This document shows, one piece after another, positions 1 to 8,793 of a stretch of DNA of 64,000 nt. Location: NCBI GenBank assembly GCA_927910885.1, contig CAKMOD010000103.1, positions 70,526-134,525 of the forward strand, read 5' to 3'. How positions within the stretch are numbered: position 1 is the stretch's first letter; each line of letters begins with the position of its first letter. The stretch is from an uncultured Prevotella sp. GTDB taxonomy: Bacteria > Bacteroidota > Bacteroidia > Bacteroidales > Bacteroidaceae. Made by a program: the position numbers and the translations under genes. Under the pieces are notes generated by a model. That model had not been told where the DNA came from, made no database searches, and saw only the letters and a list, made by a program, of their open reading frames with translations.

Positions 1-130
1 GTCTGTACCTTATACCGTATTGCTTGACGGACAGGGCAAGATTGTTTACAAGCACAATGGCTATACCGATGGTGCTGAAGTAGAGCTATATAAAAAAAGT
101 GAAAGAAGTAGCAGGCAAGTAATTCTATGA
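1..130 (+). CDS. C-terminal end of a probable thioredoxin/TlpA-like protein (partial)
   Basis: Only the last ~42 codons are in the window. The frame reads SVPYTVLLDGQGKIVYKHNG and on, which resembles the strand-turn-strand after the cis-proline of TlpA-like thioredoxins (xPTTFLVDxxGKVVY). As written the frame stops at 128-130, overlapping the next start codon (ATGA). However, a run of seven A at 92-98 sits where the protein seems to change character: with six A the end would read LYKKVKEVAGK and stop at 122, a much more natural ending. I infer a one-base homopolymer error or slippage. Location just upstream of DUF6029 and Omp28 genes fits a secreted thiol-disulfide protein. The family call rests on a short segment. 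Confidence 0.5.
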   Translation, partial: SVPYTVLLDGQGKIVYKHNGYTDGAEVELYKKSERSSRQVIL

Positions 131-1758
131 AAAGATGGATGATGATAGGACTACTCATCGGTATGGGTAGTACTTCTCTTTTTGCACAAGAGGAATCCGA
201 TAAATTACGCCTTTCTGGAAGTATTCAGAGCGATATGCTGTTAGCTCAAAAGGACAGTACGACAGGTGCTGAGGCTACAGATGGTCGTTTCTTGACAAAT
301 ACTTATGTCGACTTGAAGCTATCGAGTCGTTATGTTGAGGCTGGTGCACGACTGGAGTATTTGAAGCATCCGCTTCCCGGATACGAGAATGAGTTTAAGG
401 GTTGGGGTGTCCCTTACGCTTACTTGAAAGGTCGTTACAAGAATGCGGAACTTACCTTGGGTAGCTTCTACGAGCAGTTTGGCTCTGGTTTTATTCTCCG
501 TTCGTATGAAGAGCGCAGCTTGGGGATAGATAATTCTCTGCAAGGTGCACGACTGAACTATCGTCCTTGGGCTGGAGTTGCAGTGAAAGTGCTAACGGGT
601 CGTCAGCGTAGATATTGGAGTCATAACAAGAGTTGGATGACAGGTGCTGATGTGGAGTGGAATATTGACGAGTTATTTAAGTCCCTCCAACAGCATAACA
701 CCTATATTACCTTAGGTGCATCCTATCTTAATAAACATGAGAGAGACGAAGTGATAATGGTTGATCCAACTCATCGTTTGCGCCTTCCTCTCAACGTAAA
801 CGCCTTTGATATTCGTTTACGTTTGCAGCATCGCTCGTTCAATATATTGGCAGAGATGGCAATGAAGTCTCAGGACCCTTCTCACGATAATGGCTATATC
901 TATCGTAATGGTTATGTAGCAATGCTTTCGGGCTCCTATTCAAAGCGTGGAATGAGTCTGCTTCTGCAGGCAAAACGTAGTACGAATATGGGCTTCCGCA
1001 GTCGTAGAGGAATGGAGGGAATATCTTCTTTTGTCAATCATCTTCCTCCATTCACGATGGAACATACTTATACTTTGGCTGCTCTCTATCCATACGCGAC
1101 CCGTCCTGATGGTGAGTGGGCTTATCAAGCAGCAGCTGCCTATACCTTTTCAAAGGGTTCAACGATAGGTGGTAAGTATGGTACAACCGCTAAGGTGAAC
1201 TTCTCACATGTATACTCTGTACGTAAGAATGGTGCAGGAGAAATTGGAACAGATGGCTATGGTAGTCCGTTCTGGGCGTGGGGAGATGCTACCTACTATC
1301 AAGATATTGATATTCAGGTAGAGAAACGCCTTGCTAAAGATACGAAGCTCAATCTGATGTATATGTATCAGCGTTACAATCAAACGCTACTCGAAGGACA
1401 TGGAGGAATGCTTAATTCGCATATCTTTGTGGCAGATGTTAAACAAAAGCTTGCGCCTAACACAACATTGCGTGTGGAAGGACAGTATCTTGCGTCGAAA
1501 GATGGCGATAAAGATTGGTTGTTTGGATTGGCTGAGCTGTCGCTTGCACCGCATTGGATGTTCACATTGAGCGACCTTTATAACGTTGGTAACACCCGAG
1601 TGCATTACTATCAAGGCTATGTTACCTATAGCGGTGGGGCTCATCGACTGCAATTAGGCTATGGTCGTACCCGTGCAGGCTTCAACTGTTCAGGTGGTGT
1701 ATGTCGTTATATTCCTGCAACAAAGGGTTTGACACTCTCTTATAATTATAACTTCTGA
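127..1758 (+). CDS. DUF6029 family outer-membrane beta-barrel protein
   Basis: 543 residues. A signal peptide (residues 1-20, ending SLFA-QEE) is followed by an almost continuous succession of alternating polar/aromatic strands, ending in the aromatic residues YNYNF typical of an outer-membrane barrel. The block GSFYEQFGSGFILRSYEERS near residue 118 is the feature I associate with the DUF6029 family of Bacteroidetes. No catalytic motif is visible and the function is unknown. It lies between a thioredoxin-like protein and an Omp28 lipoprotein, with 5 bases to the next gene, so it is probably co-transcribed and works with these envelope proteins (inference). Confidence 0.75.
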   Translation: MKRWMMIGLLIGMGSTSLFAQEESDKLRLSGSIQSDMLLAQKDSTTGAEATDGRFLTNTYVDLKLSSRYVEAGARLEYLKHPLPGYENEFKGWGVPYAYLKGRYKNAELTLGSFYEQFGSGFILRSYEERSLGIDNSLQGARLNYRPWAGVAVKVLTGRQRRYWSHNKSWMTGADVEWNIDELFKSLQQHNTYITLGASYLNKHERDEVIMVDPTHRLRLPLNVNAFDIRLRLQHRSFNILAEMAMKSQDPSHDNGYIYRNGYVAMLSGSYSKRGMSLLLQAKRSTNMGFRSRRGMEGISSFVNHLPPFTMEHTYTLAALYPYATRPDGEWAYQAAAAYTFSKGSTIGGKYGTTAKVNFSHVYSVRKNGAGEIGTDGYGSPFWAWGDATYYQDIDIQVEKRLAKDTKLNLMYMYQRYNQTLLEGHGGMLNSHIFVADVKQKLAPNTTLRVEGQYLASKDGDKDWLFGLAELSLAPHWMFTLSDLYNVGNTRVHYYQGYVTYSGGAHRLQLGYGRTRAGFNCSGGVCRYIPATKGLTLSYNYNF

Positions 1759-1763
1759 TAGAA

Positions 1764-2549
1764 ATGAAAAGTTTTTATATATGCCTTTTGGCTGCAGTCG
1801 CCTTTCTGACAGGCTGCGATTCGGTTGGATCTGACGAGCGACTGATAGAAGTTCCGGCTGCAACCGTTCAGCGTAATGTACTGATAGAGGATTTTACAGG
1901 ACAGCGTTGCATCTTCTGTCCAGATGCTGCAGAGGTGATAGAACAGCAGCAAAAGCTTTATGGTGCAGACAAATTGATAGCTGTTGCATTCCATGCAGGA
2001 CCGCTTGCTATCAAGAGTACGGCTGGATTTGTGGGTTTGCGTACCGATGTGGGAGATACCTATTACAAGTATTGGGCGGTTCCAAATGTACCAAAAGCCA
2101 TTATCAATCGTCGTGGAGGTGTACTTTCCAAAGATACTTGGGCTGGACGAATCTATGATGAGTTCGCTCAGACAACAACTATAGGTATAGACCTTAAATG
2201 CCAGTATGAGGCAACTACACGTCAGGTGGAGATTGAAACCGACTTGAGGACTTTAGCTGAAGATGTGAAAGGGAAGCTACAGCTGTGGTTAGTTGAGGAT
2301 AGTATTGTTGCTCCACAGATGTTTCCAAACAATAAAGTGGAGAAAGAATATGTACATAATCATGTGTTCCGTGCTGCTATTAATGGCGAGTGGGGCACAG
2401 AGTTAACTCTCTCTACGAAGAATGTTCATAAGGAGAAAACTACTTATACACTTCCTGAAGGAATCCAGCCAAACAAGGCATGGATAGTAGGTTTCTTCTA
2501 TAATGATAGCGGAGTCTTGCAGGCTGTACGCCAAAAGGTTTCGCTTTAA
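1764..2549 (+). CDS. Omp28-related outer-membrane lipoprotein with thioredoxin-like CxxC
   Basis: 261 residues. The lipobox LLAAVAFLTGC at the N terminus predicts a lipid-anchored protein. Residues ~38-115 look like a thioredoxin fold: NVLIEDFTGQRCIFCPDAAE carries a CxxC-type pair (RCIFCP), and VPKAIINRRGG about 60 residues later is in the place of the cis-proline loop. This arrangement is that of Omp28-related proteins of Bacteroidetes. The C-terminal half is beta-rich, without a recognisable active site. It starts 5 bases after the DUF6029 gene. A role in thiol-disulfide exchange at the outer membrane is inferred from the CxxC and the neighbours; the partner is unknown. Confidence 0.75.
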   Translation: MKSFYICLLAAVAFLTGCDSVGSDERLIEVPAATVQRNVLIEDFTGQRCIFCPDAAEVIEQQQKLYGADKLIAVAFHAGPLAIKSTAGFVGLRTDVGDTYYKYWAVPNVPKAIINRRGGVLSKDTWAGRIYDEFAQTTTIGIDLKCQYEATTRQVEIETDLRTLAEDVKGKLQLWLVEDSIVAPQMFPNNKVEKEYVHNHVFRAAINGEWGTELTLSTKNVHKEKTTYTLPEGIQPNKAWIVGFFYNDSGVLQAVRQKVSL

Positions 2550-2596
2550 TAAACGAATGAAAATCAATTAAGAATATTAATATAAAAAATAAGAAT

Positions 2597-3262
2597 ATGA
2601 AATTACGTTTACTCGTTTTTGTTGGTCTGTTGACCAGTCTTTTTGTTAGTGCGCAAGCACAGACAAGTTCTAATGATGTTGCCTTCCTCGATGAGCAAGG
2701 CAGAGTTATTCCTAACGGTACAGTAGTTGTCTTGAATAATGCTGTTCCATCCGAATTTCCTTTTGAAGGGAATAAAATAGTAGGAAAAGTGCATCTTCAA
2801 AACAAGTCGGATAAGCCTTTAAATGTAAGCCTTTCTTATATCATTAACAATATAGATGAAGGCGAAGTGCAGGTTTGTGCGTTTGAAAAGTGTACTAATA
2901 ATTCAGAAATAGGTAGTTACGAGGTAGGTGATAAGCTTTTTTCTGTAGGTTCAGACAAGGAAGCTATTGATATAGAACACTTTTATGGAGAAAACGAGAG
3001 TTGTTCCATAACGCTGAAACTTAAAGTAAAAGAGTTTGGTTCTGAGCAAGAAAAGGGCGGTCCATCGATAATTGTTAAGTTCGATACTAACGCTACAAGT
3101 ATTGCTTCGGTAGCATCGCAGAAGGGTCTTACATTCGATGTTTATAATACTCAGGGTGTGTTGTTGCACAAGCAGCTTACGTCTTTGTCAAATCTTTCTA
3201 AGGGTATTTACATCGTAAAGCAGAAGGGCGTTGCCTCTACAAAGAAGTACGTTGTTCGCTAA
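2597..3262 (+). CDS. Secreted protein with type IX (type A) C-terminal sorting domain
   Basis: 221 residues. A signal peptide (to AQAQ, residue ~22) precedes a beta-rich domain I do not recognise. Residues ~178-221 (FDVYNTQGVLLHK, then LSKGIYIVKQKG, then KKYVVR) have the pattern of the Por/type IX C-terminal sorting domain: a VYNxxG strand, a GIYIVK strand and a basic-hydrophobic final strand. This predicts export through the type IX system and surface attachment or release. PorT and GldH of that system are elsewhere in the window. The gene follows the Omp28 gene after 47 bases and precedes a second, related secreted protein, so they probably share a transcript. Confidence 0.65.
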   Translation: MKLRLLVFVGLLTSLFVSAQAQTSSNDVAFLDEQGRVIPNGTVVVLNNAVPSEFPFEGNKIVGKVHLQNKSDKPLNVSLSYIINNIDEGEVQVCAFEKCTNNSEIGSYEVGDKLFSVGSDKEAIDIEHFYGENESCSITLKLKVKEFGSEQEKGGPSIIVKFDTNATSIASVASQKGLTFDVYNTQGVLLHKQLTSLSNLSKGIYIVKQKGVASTKKYVVR

Positions 3263-3291
3263 ACATACACCTTTAATAACCATAATCTGAT

Positions 3292-4614
3292 ATGTTAAGT
3301 AAGTTTTATATACAGTTTCTTACGTTCATCGCAGTCATCTGTTATGCGGTAAACGTTAATGCACAAGACCATAGTCTTATTGCTGCTGCAGGCCAGAAGG
3401 TATATGTACCACTCTCGGCAAAGACTGTAAAGGGAAGAATGACAGTTTCTAATTATGGTAGAACTGTTGTTCGAAACTTTGACTATACACTTTCTTTTAA
3501 TGGGCAGGAAATAGATTCAAAGCACTATGTCCTGCCCCAAGCGTTGAATCGTTATGATGATACTACGATAGAAGTTGATGTCCCACCATATACAGAGTTA
3601 GGTGAAGATGACCTGATATTTACGATTACGAAAGTAAATGGAGAACGGAATAATGCTACGATCAACTATGCAACACTTCCGAGAGTAACTGTTACTAAGG
3701 TTCCTCATAGGAAAGTTGTCGTTGAAGAGTACACTGGAATGTGGTGCCAATACTGTCCACGTGGTATAGCATTAATGGAGAATCTTGCACATAAGTATGG
3801 TGATGATTTCATTGGTATTGCTATCCATACGGGGCGTGGTTATGAACCATTAAACTGTGAGGACTATGTTTGGAAAGCTGCAGAATACAGGAGTCGCCCT
3901 TCATTGACTATGAATAGAGACCTAACGCTTGGTTCTTATATGGCACAGACTGAGTTTGAAACAGAACGCTCAAAAGGTGCTTATATGGATATAGAAGTGT
4001 CAGCAATGTGGGACAAGGAGAAGAATAATATCACAGTGATCCCTAATGTAACCTTCCGACTGAACCGAGAGGAAGCTCCTTATGGCTTCGCTTACGTGTT
4101 GACAGAGGATGGAATGTCAAGCCGCTACTGGAAACAAGCTAACTATTATACTGGACGCACGGAGTTTCGTGGCATATCAGAAGAACTTGATTATTTTGTC
4201 AATGCCCCTGGAACTATTTATAATCTTGAAAACAACTTTGTTGCTATTGCAGCAGATGGGGTGAAGTCTGCTCGGACAGGTCACCTTAAAGCACCGATTA
4301 AGGCAGATGAAACACAGAGTCACACGTATGTTTTTAAGAATATTAAAAGTAAGAACGTCATACAGAAGAAGGAAAATCTACGTGTCTGTGTCTTGCTGAT
4401 TAATACAATTACAGGTAAAATAGAGAACGCTGCTAAGTGTAGTATTTCAGAATTTGGCACCACTGGAATATCTTCTGTTTCAGAAGGAACTCACACCGTT
4501 GTTGGGGCAGAACGCTACACACTTGATGGTCGACGTATCACGACTCCACAAAAGGGAATTAACATAGTGAAGTACAGCGATGGTCGTGTGAGCAAAGAGG
4601 TGGTGACGGATTAG
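3292..4614 (+). CDS. Omp28-related secreted thioredoxin-like protein with C-terminal sorting tail
   Basis: 440 residues. A signal peptide ends at NVNAQDH (~25). Residues ~30-130 form a beta-sandwich-like domain. From ~140 there is a thioredoxin-like domain with VVVEEYTGMWCQYCPRG, giving the CxxC (CQYC), and RPSLTMNR at ~203 in the cis-proline position. The last ~35 residues (AERYTLDGRRI, then KGINIVKYSDG, then KEVVTD) match the type IX sorting-domain pattern. It therefore looks like a surface-delivered relative of the Omp28 lipoprotein two genes upstream. Substrate unknown. It is 30 bases from the preceding gene and 30 from the MutS-like gene, which may or may not belong to the same operon. 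Confidence 0.7.
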   Translation: MLSKFYIQFLTFIAVICYAVNVNAQDHSLIAAAGQKVYVPLSAKTVKGRMTVSNYGRTVVRNFDYTLSFNGQEIDSKHYVLPQALNRYDDTTIEVDVPPYTELGEDDLIFTITKVNGERNNATINYATLPRVTVTKVPHRKVVVEEYTGMWCQYCPRGIALMENLAHKYGDDFIGIAIHTGRGYEPLNCEDYVWKAAEYRSRPSLTMNRDLTLGSYMAQTEFETERSKGAYMDIEVSAMWDKEKNNITVIPNVTFRLNREEAPYGFAYVLTEDGMSSRYWKQANYYTGRTEFRGISEELDYFVNAPGTIYNLENNFVAIAADGVKSARTGHLKAPIKADETQSHTYVFKNIKSKNVIQKKENLRVCVLLINTITGKIENAAKCSISEFGTTGISSVSEGTHTVVGAERYTLDGRRITTPQKGINIVKYSDGRVSKEVVTD

Positions 4615-4643
4615 TACCCCTTGAATATTATATTTGTTTACGT

Positions 4644-6461
4644 ATGAATAAAGATTTGACTGATTTGTATCAGCATAAAGCAGATGAGACGGGCAATATG
4701 CTCGTCTCTCTCCGTAGCCGTAGTCGGTTTTTCATCCTGACAGAAATCGGTTCTTTTTTAGTTGCCATTGGTTTTGTAGTTCTCTACACCTTATTGGATA
4801 ATGCAGCTTGGACACTTTTCTGTGCCTTAGCTGCATTATTGTTTTATCTTTATATTCGTCGTCGTGACGTGTTGAACGACCGAAAGATAAAGACGGCAGA
4901 GGCTCTGCTGCGAGTTTATCAGAATGAGATAGACTATCTAAGTGGCAACTACTCAGGCTTTGAAGCTGGCGAACAATATGTTAATCCGCAACATCCTTAT
5001 ACCTTTAATATGGATGTTTTTGGAACTGGTTCACTGTTTCAAAGGATGAACCGCACTATCTCAACTGGTGGTAGTGACCAGTTGGCAGCTTGTCTGTCTA
5101 CGGAATGGGGCAGTGCAAAGAGGGAGGAATTTGTTGGGCAAATACGTCAACGAATGGCTTCTGTTGACGAATTAGGGAAGTCAGAACCATTCTTGTCTGA
5201 ATTCAAATCTTTAGGTGTAAAGGAACGAATCAATACGGAAGAAGTGCTGAAAGCATTGACGGATGTTCATAGCCAGAGCTTTCCAGAGTTTTTTCATAGC
5301 TCTCTTTTACGTTATTTCTGTTATGCTGATTTACTCGGTTTCTATGCGAGTATTGTGCTTTCCATTGTGGGATTGGTTCCTTTCTTATTACCTGTATGGT
5401 GGGGAATATTTAACTTTATGTTCTCTTTTCTTTGTGGGCATAAGCACATGCGTGTCATTTCTGAACTGATAGCAAAGGTACATACGCAGGTAGATGGCTA
5501 CTTACGTGTATTGAAATTGGTTAATAAGACTGAGTTTAAGTCGGCTGAACTACAAGCTTTGAAACAGAAACTTGCGGGTGCGGAGGAGTCTTTTGAACAA
5601 TTAGAACTTATCTTACAAAAGATTGATAACAGAAGTAACGAGGTGGGTGTCTTTATCTTTAACAGTTTTGCCTTAATCGATATCGCTATCGTAAGACTCT
5701 TCCTTCGTTGGCAACATACGTATGAGCAGCGCACGAATGAGTGGATAGATAGTCTGAATCTCTTTGATGCTTTGGTGTCAATGGGTAACTTCCGATTGAA
5801 TGAAGATAGGGCAGTACAGGCAGAAATCAGCGAGGAGAATAAGGTAGTTTATGATGCGAAAAATCTTTATCATCCGTTCCTTGGCGAGAAGGCTGTTGCA
5901 AACGACTTCACAATCCATGATCATGAGTATTATATTGTTACGGGTGCGAATATGGCAGGTAAGAGTACTTTCCTGCGCTCGTTGGGTATAAATTACCTCT
6001 TAGCCATGAATGGTTTGCCTGTCTTTGCTAAGCAGTTGAAGGTTTCGGTGTTTCATCTTTTTACGAGTATGCGCACGACGGACGACCTTACGCATGGCAT
6101 ATCTTATTTCAATGCAGAGCTACTTCGTTTGAAGAAGTTGTTAGGCTCGTTGCGTGATGATGTACCAAGTCTGATTATTTTGGACGAGATTTTGAAGGGA
6201 ACAAACTCTCTCGATAAGTTGAATGGCTCTCGTCTTTTCTTACAGTATATTGCCGAACGCAATGTAACAGGCGTTATTGCTACTCACGACCTTGAACTTT
6301 CAAAGATGGAAGAGGAATACGCAGGGCGTTTTCATAATTATTGTTTTGAGATCGAGTTAGGCGAGGATATCACTTATTCGTATAAGATTACAAAGGGAGT
6401 AGCACGTAATCAGAATGCTACATTCTTGTTGAAAGGAATCTTAAACCCCAATCGTATTTGA
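4644..6461 (+). CDS. MutS-family ATPase with N-terminal membrane segments (not MutS1)
   Basis: 605 residues. The C-terminal third is a clear MutS domain V ATPase: Walker A GANMAGKSTF at ~434, a STMRTTDDL-like block (SMRTTDDLTHGISYF), Walker B SLIILDEILKGT at ~508 and the H of ATHDLEL. The N-terminal mismatch-recognition domain of MutS1 is absent. Instead residues ~28-70 and ~225-262 hold hydrophobic stretches long enough to cross the membrane. Architecture and length fit the short MutS-related proteins common in Bacteroidetes, whose function is not established. A role in mismatch repair should not be assumed. A strong terminator follows. Confidence 0.75.
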   Translation: MNKDLTDLYQHKADETGNMLVSLRSRSRFFILTEIGSFLVAIGFVVLYTLLDNAAWTLFCALAALLFYLYIRRRDVLNDRKIKTAEALLRVYQNEIDYLSGNYSGFEAGEQYVNPQHPYTFNMDVFGTGSLFQRMNRTISTGGSDQLAACLSTEWGSAKREEFVGQIRQRMASVDELGKSEPFLSEFKSLGVKERINTEEVLKALTDVHSQSFPEFFHSSLLRYFCYADLLGFYASIVLSIVGLVPFLLPVWWGIFNFMFSFLCGHKHMRVISELIAKVHTQVDGYLRVLKLVNKTEFKSAELQALKQKLAGAEESFEQLELILQKIDNRSNEVGVFIFNSFALIDIAIVRLFLRWQHTYEQRTNEWIDSLNLFDALVSMGNFRLNEDRAVQAEISEENKVVYDAKNLYHPFLGEKAVANDFTIHDHEYYIVTGANMAGKSTFLRSLGINYLLAMNGLPVFAKQLKVSVFHLFTSMRTTDDLTHGISYFNAELLRLKKLLGSLRDDVPSLIILDEILKGTNSLDKLNGSRLFLQYIAERNVTGVIATHDLELSKMEEEYAGRFHNYCFEIELGEDITYSYKITKGVARNQNATFLLKGILNPNRI

Positions 6462-6522
6462 GTGATAACCCTTTCAGATCGTAGTTTAAACGCTTGTTTG
6501 TTTAGAAATTTATTTACAACCC

Positions 6523-6567
6523 AATAGCCGTTTTTACCTTGTTTTTAGGGTAAAAACGGCTATTTTT
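6523..6567 (+). terminator. Rho-independent terminator after the MutS-like gene
   Basis: AATAGCCGTTTTTACC at 6523-6538 pairs perfectly with GGTAAAAACGGCTATT at 6549-6564 (16 bp), with a 10-base loop and a T run. It lies between convergent genes and may serve both directions. Confidence 0.85.
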
Positions 6568-6593
6568 GTTGATCTTGTAAGTGTCATGTATTC

Positions 6594-6777
6594 AATTAGT
6601 TACAAAACTGTAAAGTAAAAGGTGCTTAATAGGACTTCAAAAGGGCGTTACTTAGACTCCTAAAGGGCATCTTTTGCAAGCCAATTAGGCGTCTTTTAGA
6701 AGCTAAAAGAGCATGTGTTGATTTTGAACTATGTGAAAATAGTTTACATTATAACTAATAAGCAGATAAGTTGTTCG
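6594..6777 (+). repeat. Dispersed structured repeat, copy 1 (core)
   Basis: A ~184-bp segment recurring at 23779-23964 and 40195-40383 in the same orientation. Shared blocks include GGTGCTTAAT, GGACTTCAAAAGGGCG, TTTTGCAAG, AATTAGGCGTCTTT, AAAAGAGCAT and GTGAAAATAGTTTAC. The segment contains a small 5' hairpin (TAGTT-ACAA-AACTG) and two further foldable parts. It fills the gap between the MutS-like terminator and the convergent HAD gene. No reading frame is conserved. Confidence 0.8.
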
Positions 6778-6791
6778 TAGAAGATATCATC

Positions 6792-7616
6792 TTAATTCAT
6801 GTTCTCTGGTGAGAGGATAAAGTGTTCAATGACGTGTGCAACACCATCTTCTTCATTTGATAAAGTAACGAAGTCAGCTTCACTTTGAATGTCTTTAGCA
6901 GCGTTTGCCATAGCAACGCCAAGTCCAGCAAAGCGAATCATGCTAAGGTCGTTATAACCATCGCCACAGGCAATAACCTCTTCACGGCTGATACGGAGCG
7001 ATGAGATAAGACGGTCGAGAGAGCGCGCCTTGTCGATACCGAGTGGTACACATTCAAGGAAGAAGTCGGCAGAACGATATACATCCATCTTCCCTTCCAA
7101 CTCTTTGGCTAATCTCAATTCCAGTTCGTGGAGTGGGGTTGGATCACCAACAATCAAGCATTTGTTGATAGGATAGACTAACTGATTGAGGAAATCATCA
7201 TATTGGGTAACAAGCATCTTGTTGATAAAAGCCTCGTGTTGTACGTATTCGTCATCTTTATTAGTAGCAGCAATACCCTCACCTTGATAGGTTAGGATTT
7301 CCATTCCAGCTTTTTTGGCTTCTTGAAAGAGGATTGGTACAAGCTGTTCGTCTAACTTCTGTTCAAAAAGAACTTCGTTGTTGGTGCAGTCGATAATCTT
7401 TCCTCCATTGAAAGCAAGGATATACCCACTATTATCTTTCAGTTTCAATTCCTCAGCTAAAGGGACAATACCGTATGTAGGTCGTCCAGATGCCAAAACT
7501 ACGTGTACTCCTGCAGCCTGTGCTTGCATGAGAGCTTGTTTGGTACGTGGGGTAATTTCCTTTTTATTATTGGTCAGTGTGCCGTCCAAATCGAGCACAA
7601 TCATCTTATACTTCAT
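6792..7616 (-). CDS. Cof-type HAD-IIB family phosphatase
   Basis: 274 residues. The HAD motif I LDLDGTLT is at residues 8-15 (catalytic DxD), motif II is the ASGR block (LASGRPTYG, ~42), and motifs III/IV are the later lysine and GDGYNDLSM (~218). The length and the large inserted cap between motifs II and III are those of the Cof/YidA type, which hydrolyse sugar phosphates, nucleotides or pyridoxal phosphate. The substrate cannot be read from sequence. It is a single gene, convergent with the MutS-like gene. A possible -7 element (TACCTTTG, minus strand 7702-7695) lies about 80 bases upstream of the start. Confidence 0.85.
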   Translation of the reverse strand: MKYKMIVLDLDGTLTNNKKEITPRTKQALMQAQAAGVHVVLASGRPTYGIVPLAEELKLKDNSGYILAFNGGKIIDCTNNEVLFEQKLDEQLVPILFQEAKKAGMEILTYQGEGIAATNKDDEYVQHEAFINKMLVTQYDDFLNQLVYPINKCLIVGDPTPLHELELRLAKELEGKMDVYRSADFFLECVPLGIDKARSLDRLISSLRISREEVIACGDGYNDLSMIRFAGLGVAMANAAKDIQSEADFVTLSNEEDGVAHVIEHFILSPENMN

Positions 7617-7869
7617 GTTGTTTTAATATTTTGTCCATTGTAACCGCCCTTGTGGGTGACGACTCATCATTATCAAGTAATATTAATCTATCTGCAAAGG
7701 TACGTCTTTTTATGGATTAAAGGCTTTGTTTTGATTGATATAAAACACTAACTTATAAAAGTGCAAGGAGAATACAATAAATCGTGAACGTTTACGTTTG
7801 TATGGGAAATTAACCGTTTCAGAGGCGTTTTAAACTAAAAAAATAATATTAATTTAATTGTAGAGAGTT

Positions 7870-8577
7870 ATGAAGAAGTATTTAGCCGAAATGATCGGTA
7901 CAATGGTATTAGTCCTCATGGGCTGTGGTGCAGCAGTATCTTTGGGTTGTGATCCAGTTAACAATCAGGCTGCAGTAGTTGGTACAGCAATGGCATTTGG
8001 TCTTTCTGTCGTAGCAATGGCTTACGCTATTGGTGGTATCTCAGGTTGCCACATCAACCCAGCAATTACACTCGGTGTGTTCTTGAGCGGTCGTATGAGT
8101 GCAAAGGATTGTGCTATGTACATGTTGTTCCAGTTTATTGGTGGCTTGATTGGCGCAGCTTTGTTGTTCCTTCTTGTAACCAATGCAGGTAGCGGTTTTG
8201 CTGCGGCAGGTGCTGGTTTAGGTGCAAATGGTTTGCAAGATGGTATTAGTGTAGCAAGTGGTTTGCTCGCAGAGATTATCTTTACTTGTGTGTTTGTACT
8301 CGTTGTGTTGGGTGCTACCTCAAAGACTAATGGTGCAACTGGTAAGTTTGCTGGTTTGGCAATTGGTTTGTCACTTATCCTTGTTCACCTTGTATGTATC
8401 CGTTATACAGGTACATCAGTGAACCCAGCACGTTCGTTTGGTCCTGCTATCTTCGCACAGCTTGCAGGCGGTCCTGAAGCAGCATTGAGCAATCTTTGGA
8501 TCTTTATCGTAGGTCCATTCGCTGGTGGTGCACTTGCATCAGTAATCTGGCGCGTTATTGAACCAGCTGAGAAGTAA
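7870..8577 (+). CDS. aqpZ: MIP family aquaporin (AqpZ-like)
   Basis: 235 residues with six hydrophobic segments and the two half-helix signatures: HINPAITLG (~62-70) and TSVNPARSFGPA (~182-193). The R after the second NPA and the C two residues before it (in the IRYTGTSVNPAR block the positions are filled by T/G/T) define the selectivity filter. The overall pattern is nearer to the water channel AqpZ than to the glycerol facilitator GlpF, which has longer loops. It is monocistronic, closed by its own hairpin. Codon use is strongly biased, suggesting good expression. Confidence 0.85.
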   Translation: MKKYLAEMIGTMVLVLMGCGAAVSLGCDPVNNQAAVVGTAMAFGLSVVAMAYAIGGISGCHINPAITLGVFLSGRMSAKDCAMYMLFQFIGGLIGAALLFLLVTNAGSGFAAAGAGLGANGLQDGISVASGLLAEIIFTCVFVLVVLGATSKTNGATGKFAGLAIGLSLILVHLVCIRYTGTSVNPARSFGPAIFAQLAGGPEAALSNLWIFIVGPFAGGALASVIWRVIEPAEK

Positions 8578-8601
8578 TTAACTTATTAGATAAATATTTG
8601 G

Positions 8602-8637
8602 TTAGGCTTATTAGGCTGTCAAGTCTAATAAGCCTAA
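8602..8637 (+). terminator. Hairpin terminator after aqpZ
   Basis: TTAGGCTTATTAG (8602-8614) pairs with CTAATAAGCCTAA (8625-8637), 13 bp perfect, followed by a T-rich stretch. Confidence 0.75.
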
Positions 8638-8712
8638 TTATCTTTTATTCCGAACACTATTGTCTTTTATTACGGATTTTAACATTTTGAGTTTATTAAA
8701 TATGTACGATGT

Positions 8713-8744
8713 TTTGGCTATCAGAAAATAAAACCGTACTTTTG
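8713..8744 (+). promoter_or_regulatory. Bacteroidetes-type promoter for fba
   Basis: TTTG at 8713-8716 and TACTTTTG at 8737-8744 with a 20-base spacer match the known -33/-7 consensus of the Bacteroidetes primary sigma factor. The leader to the fba start is about 45 bases. Confidence 0.75.
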
Positions 8745-8793
8745 CATGTGTAAATAGGTATAGACTTATTAATTTTAAAAGATTATAAAAATT

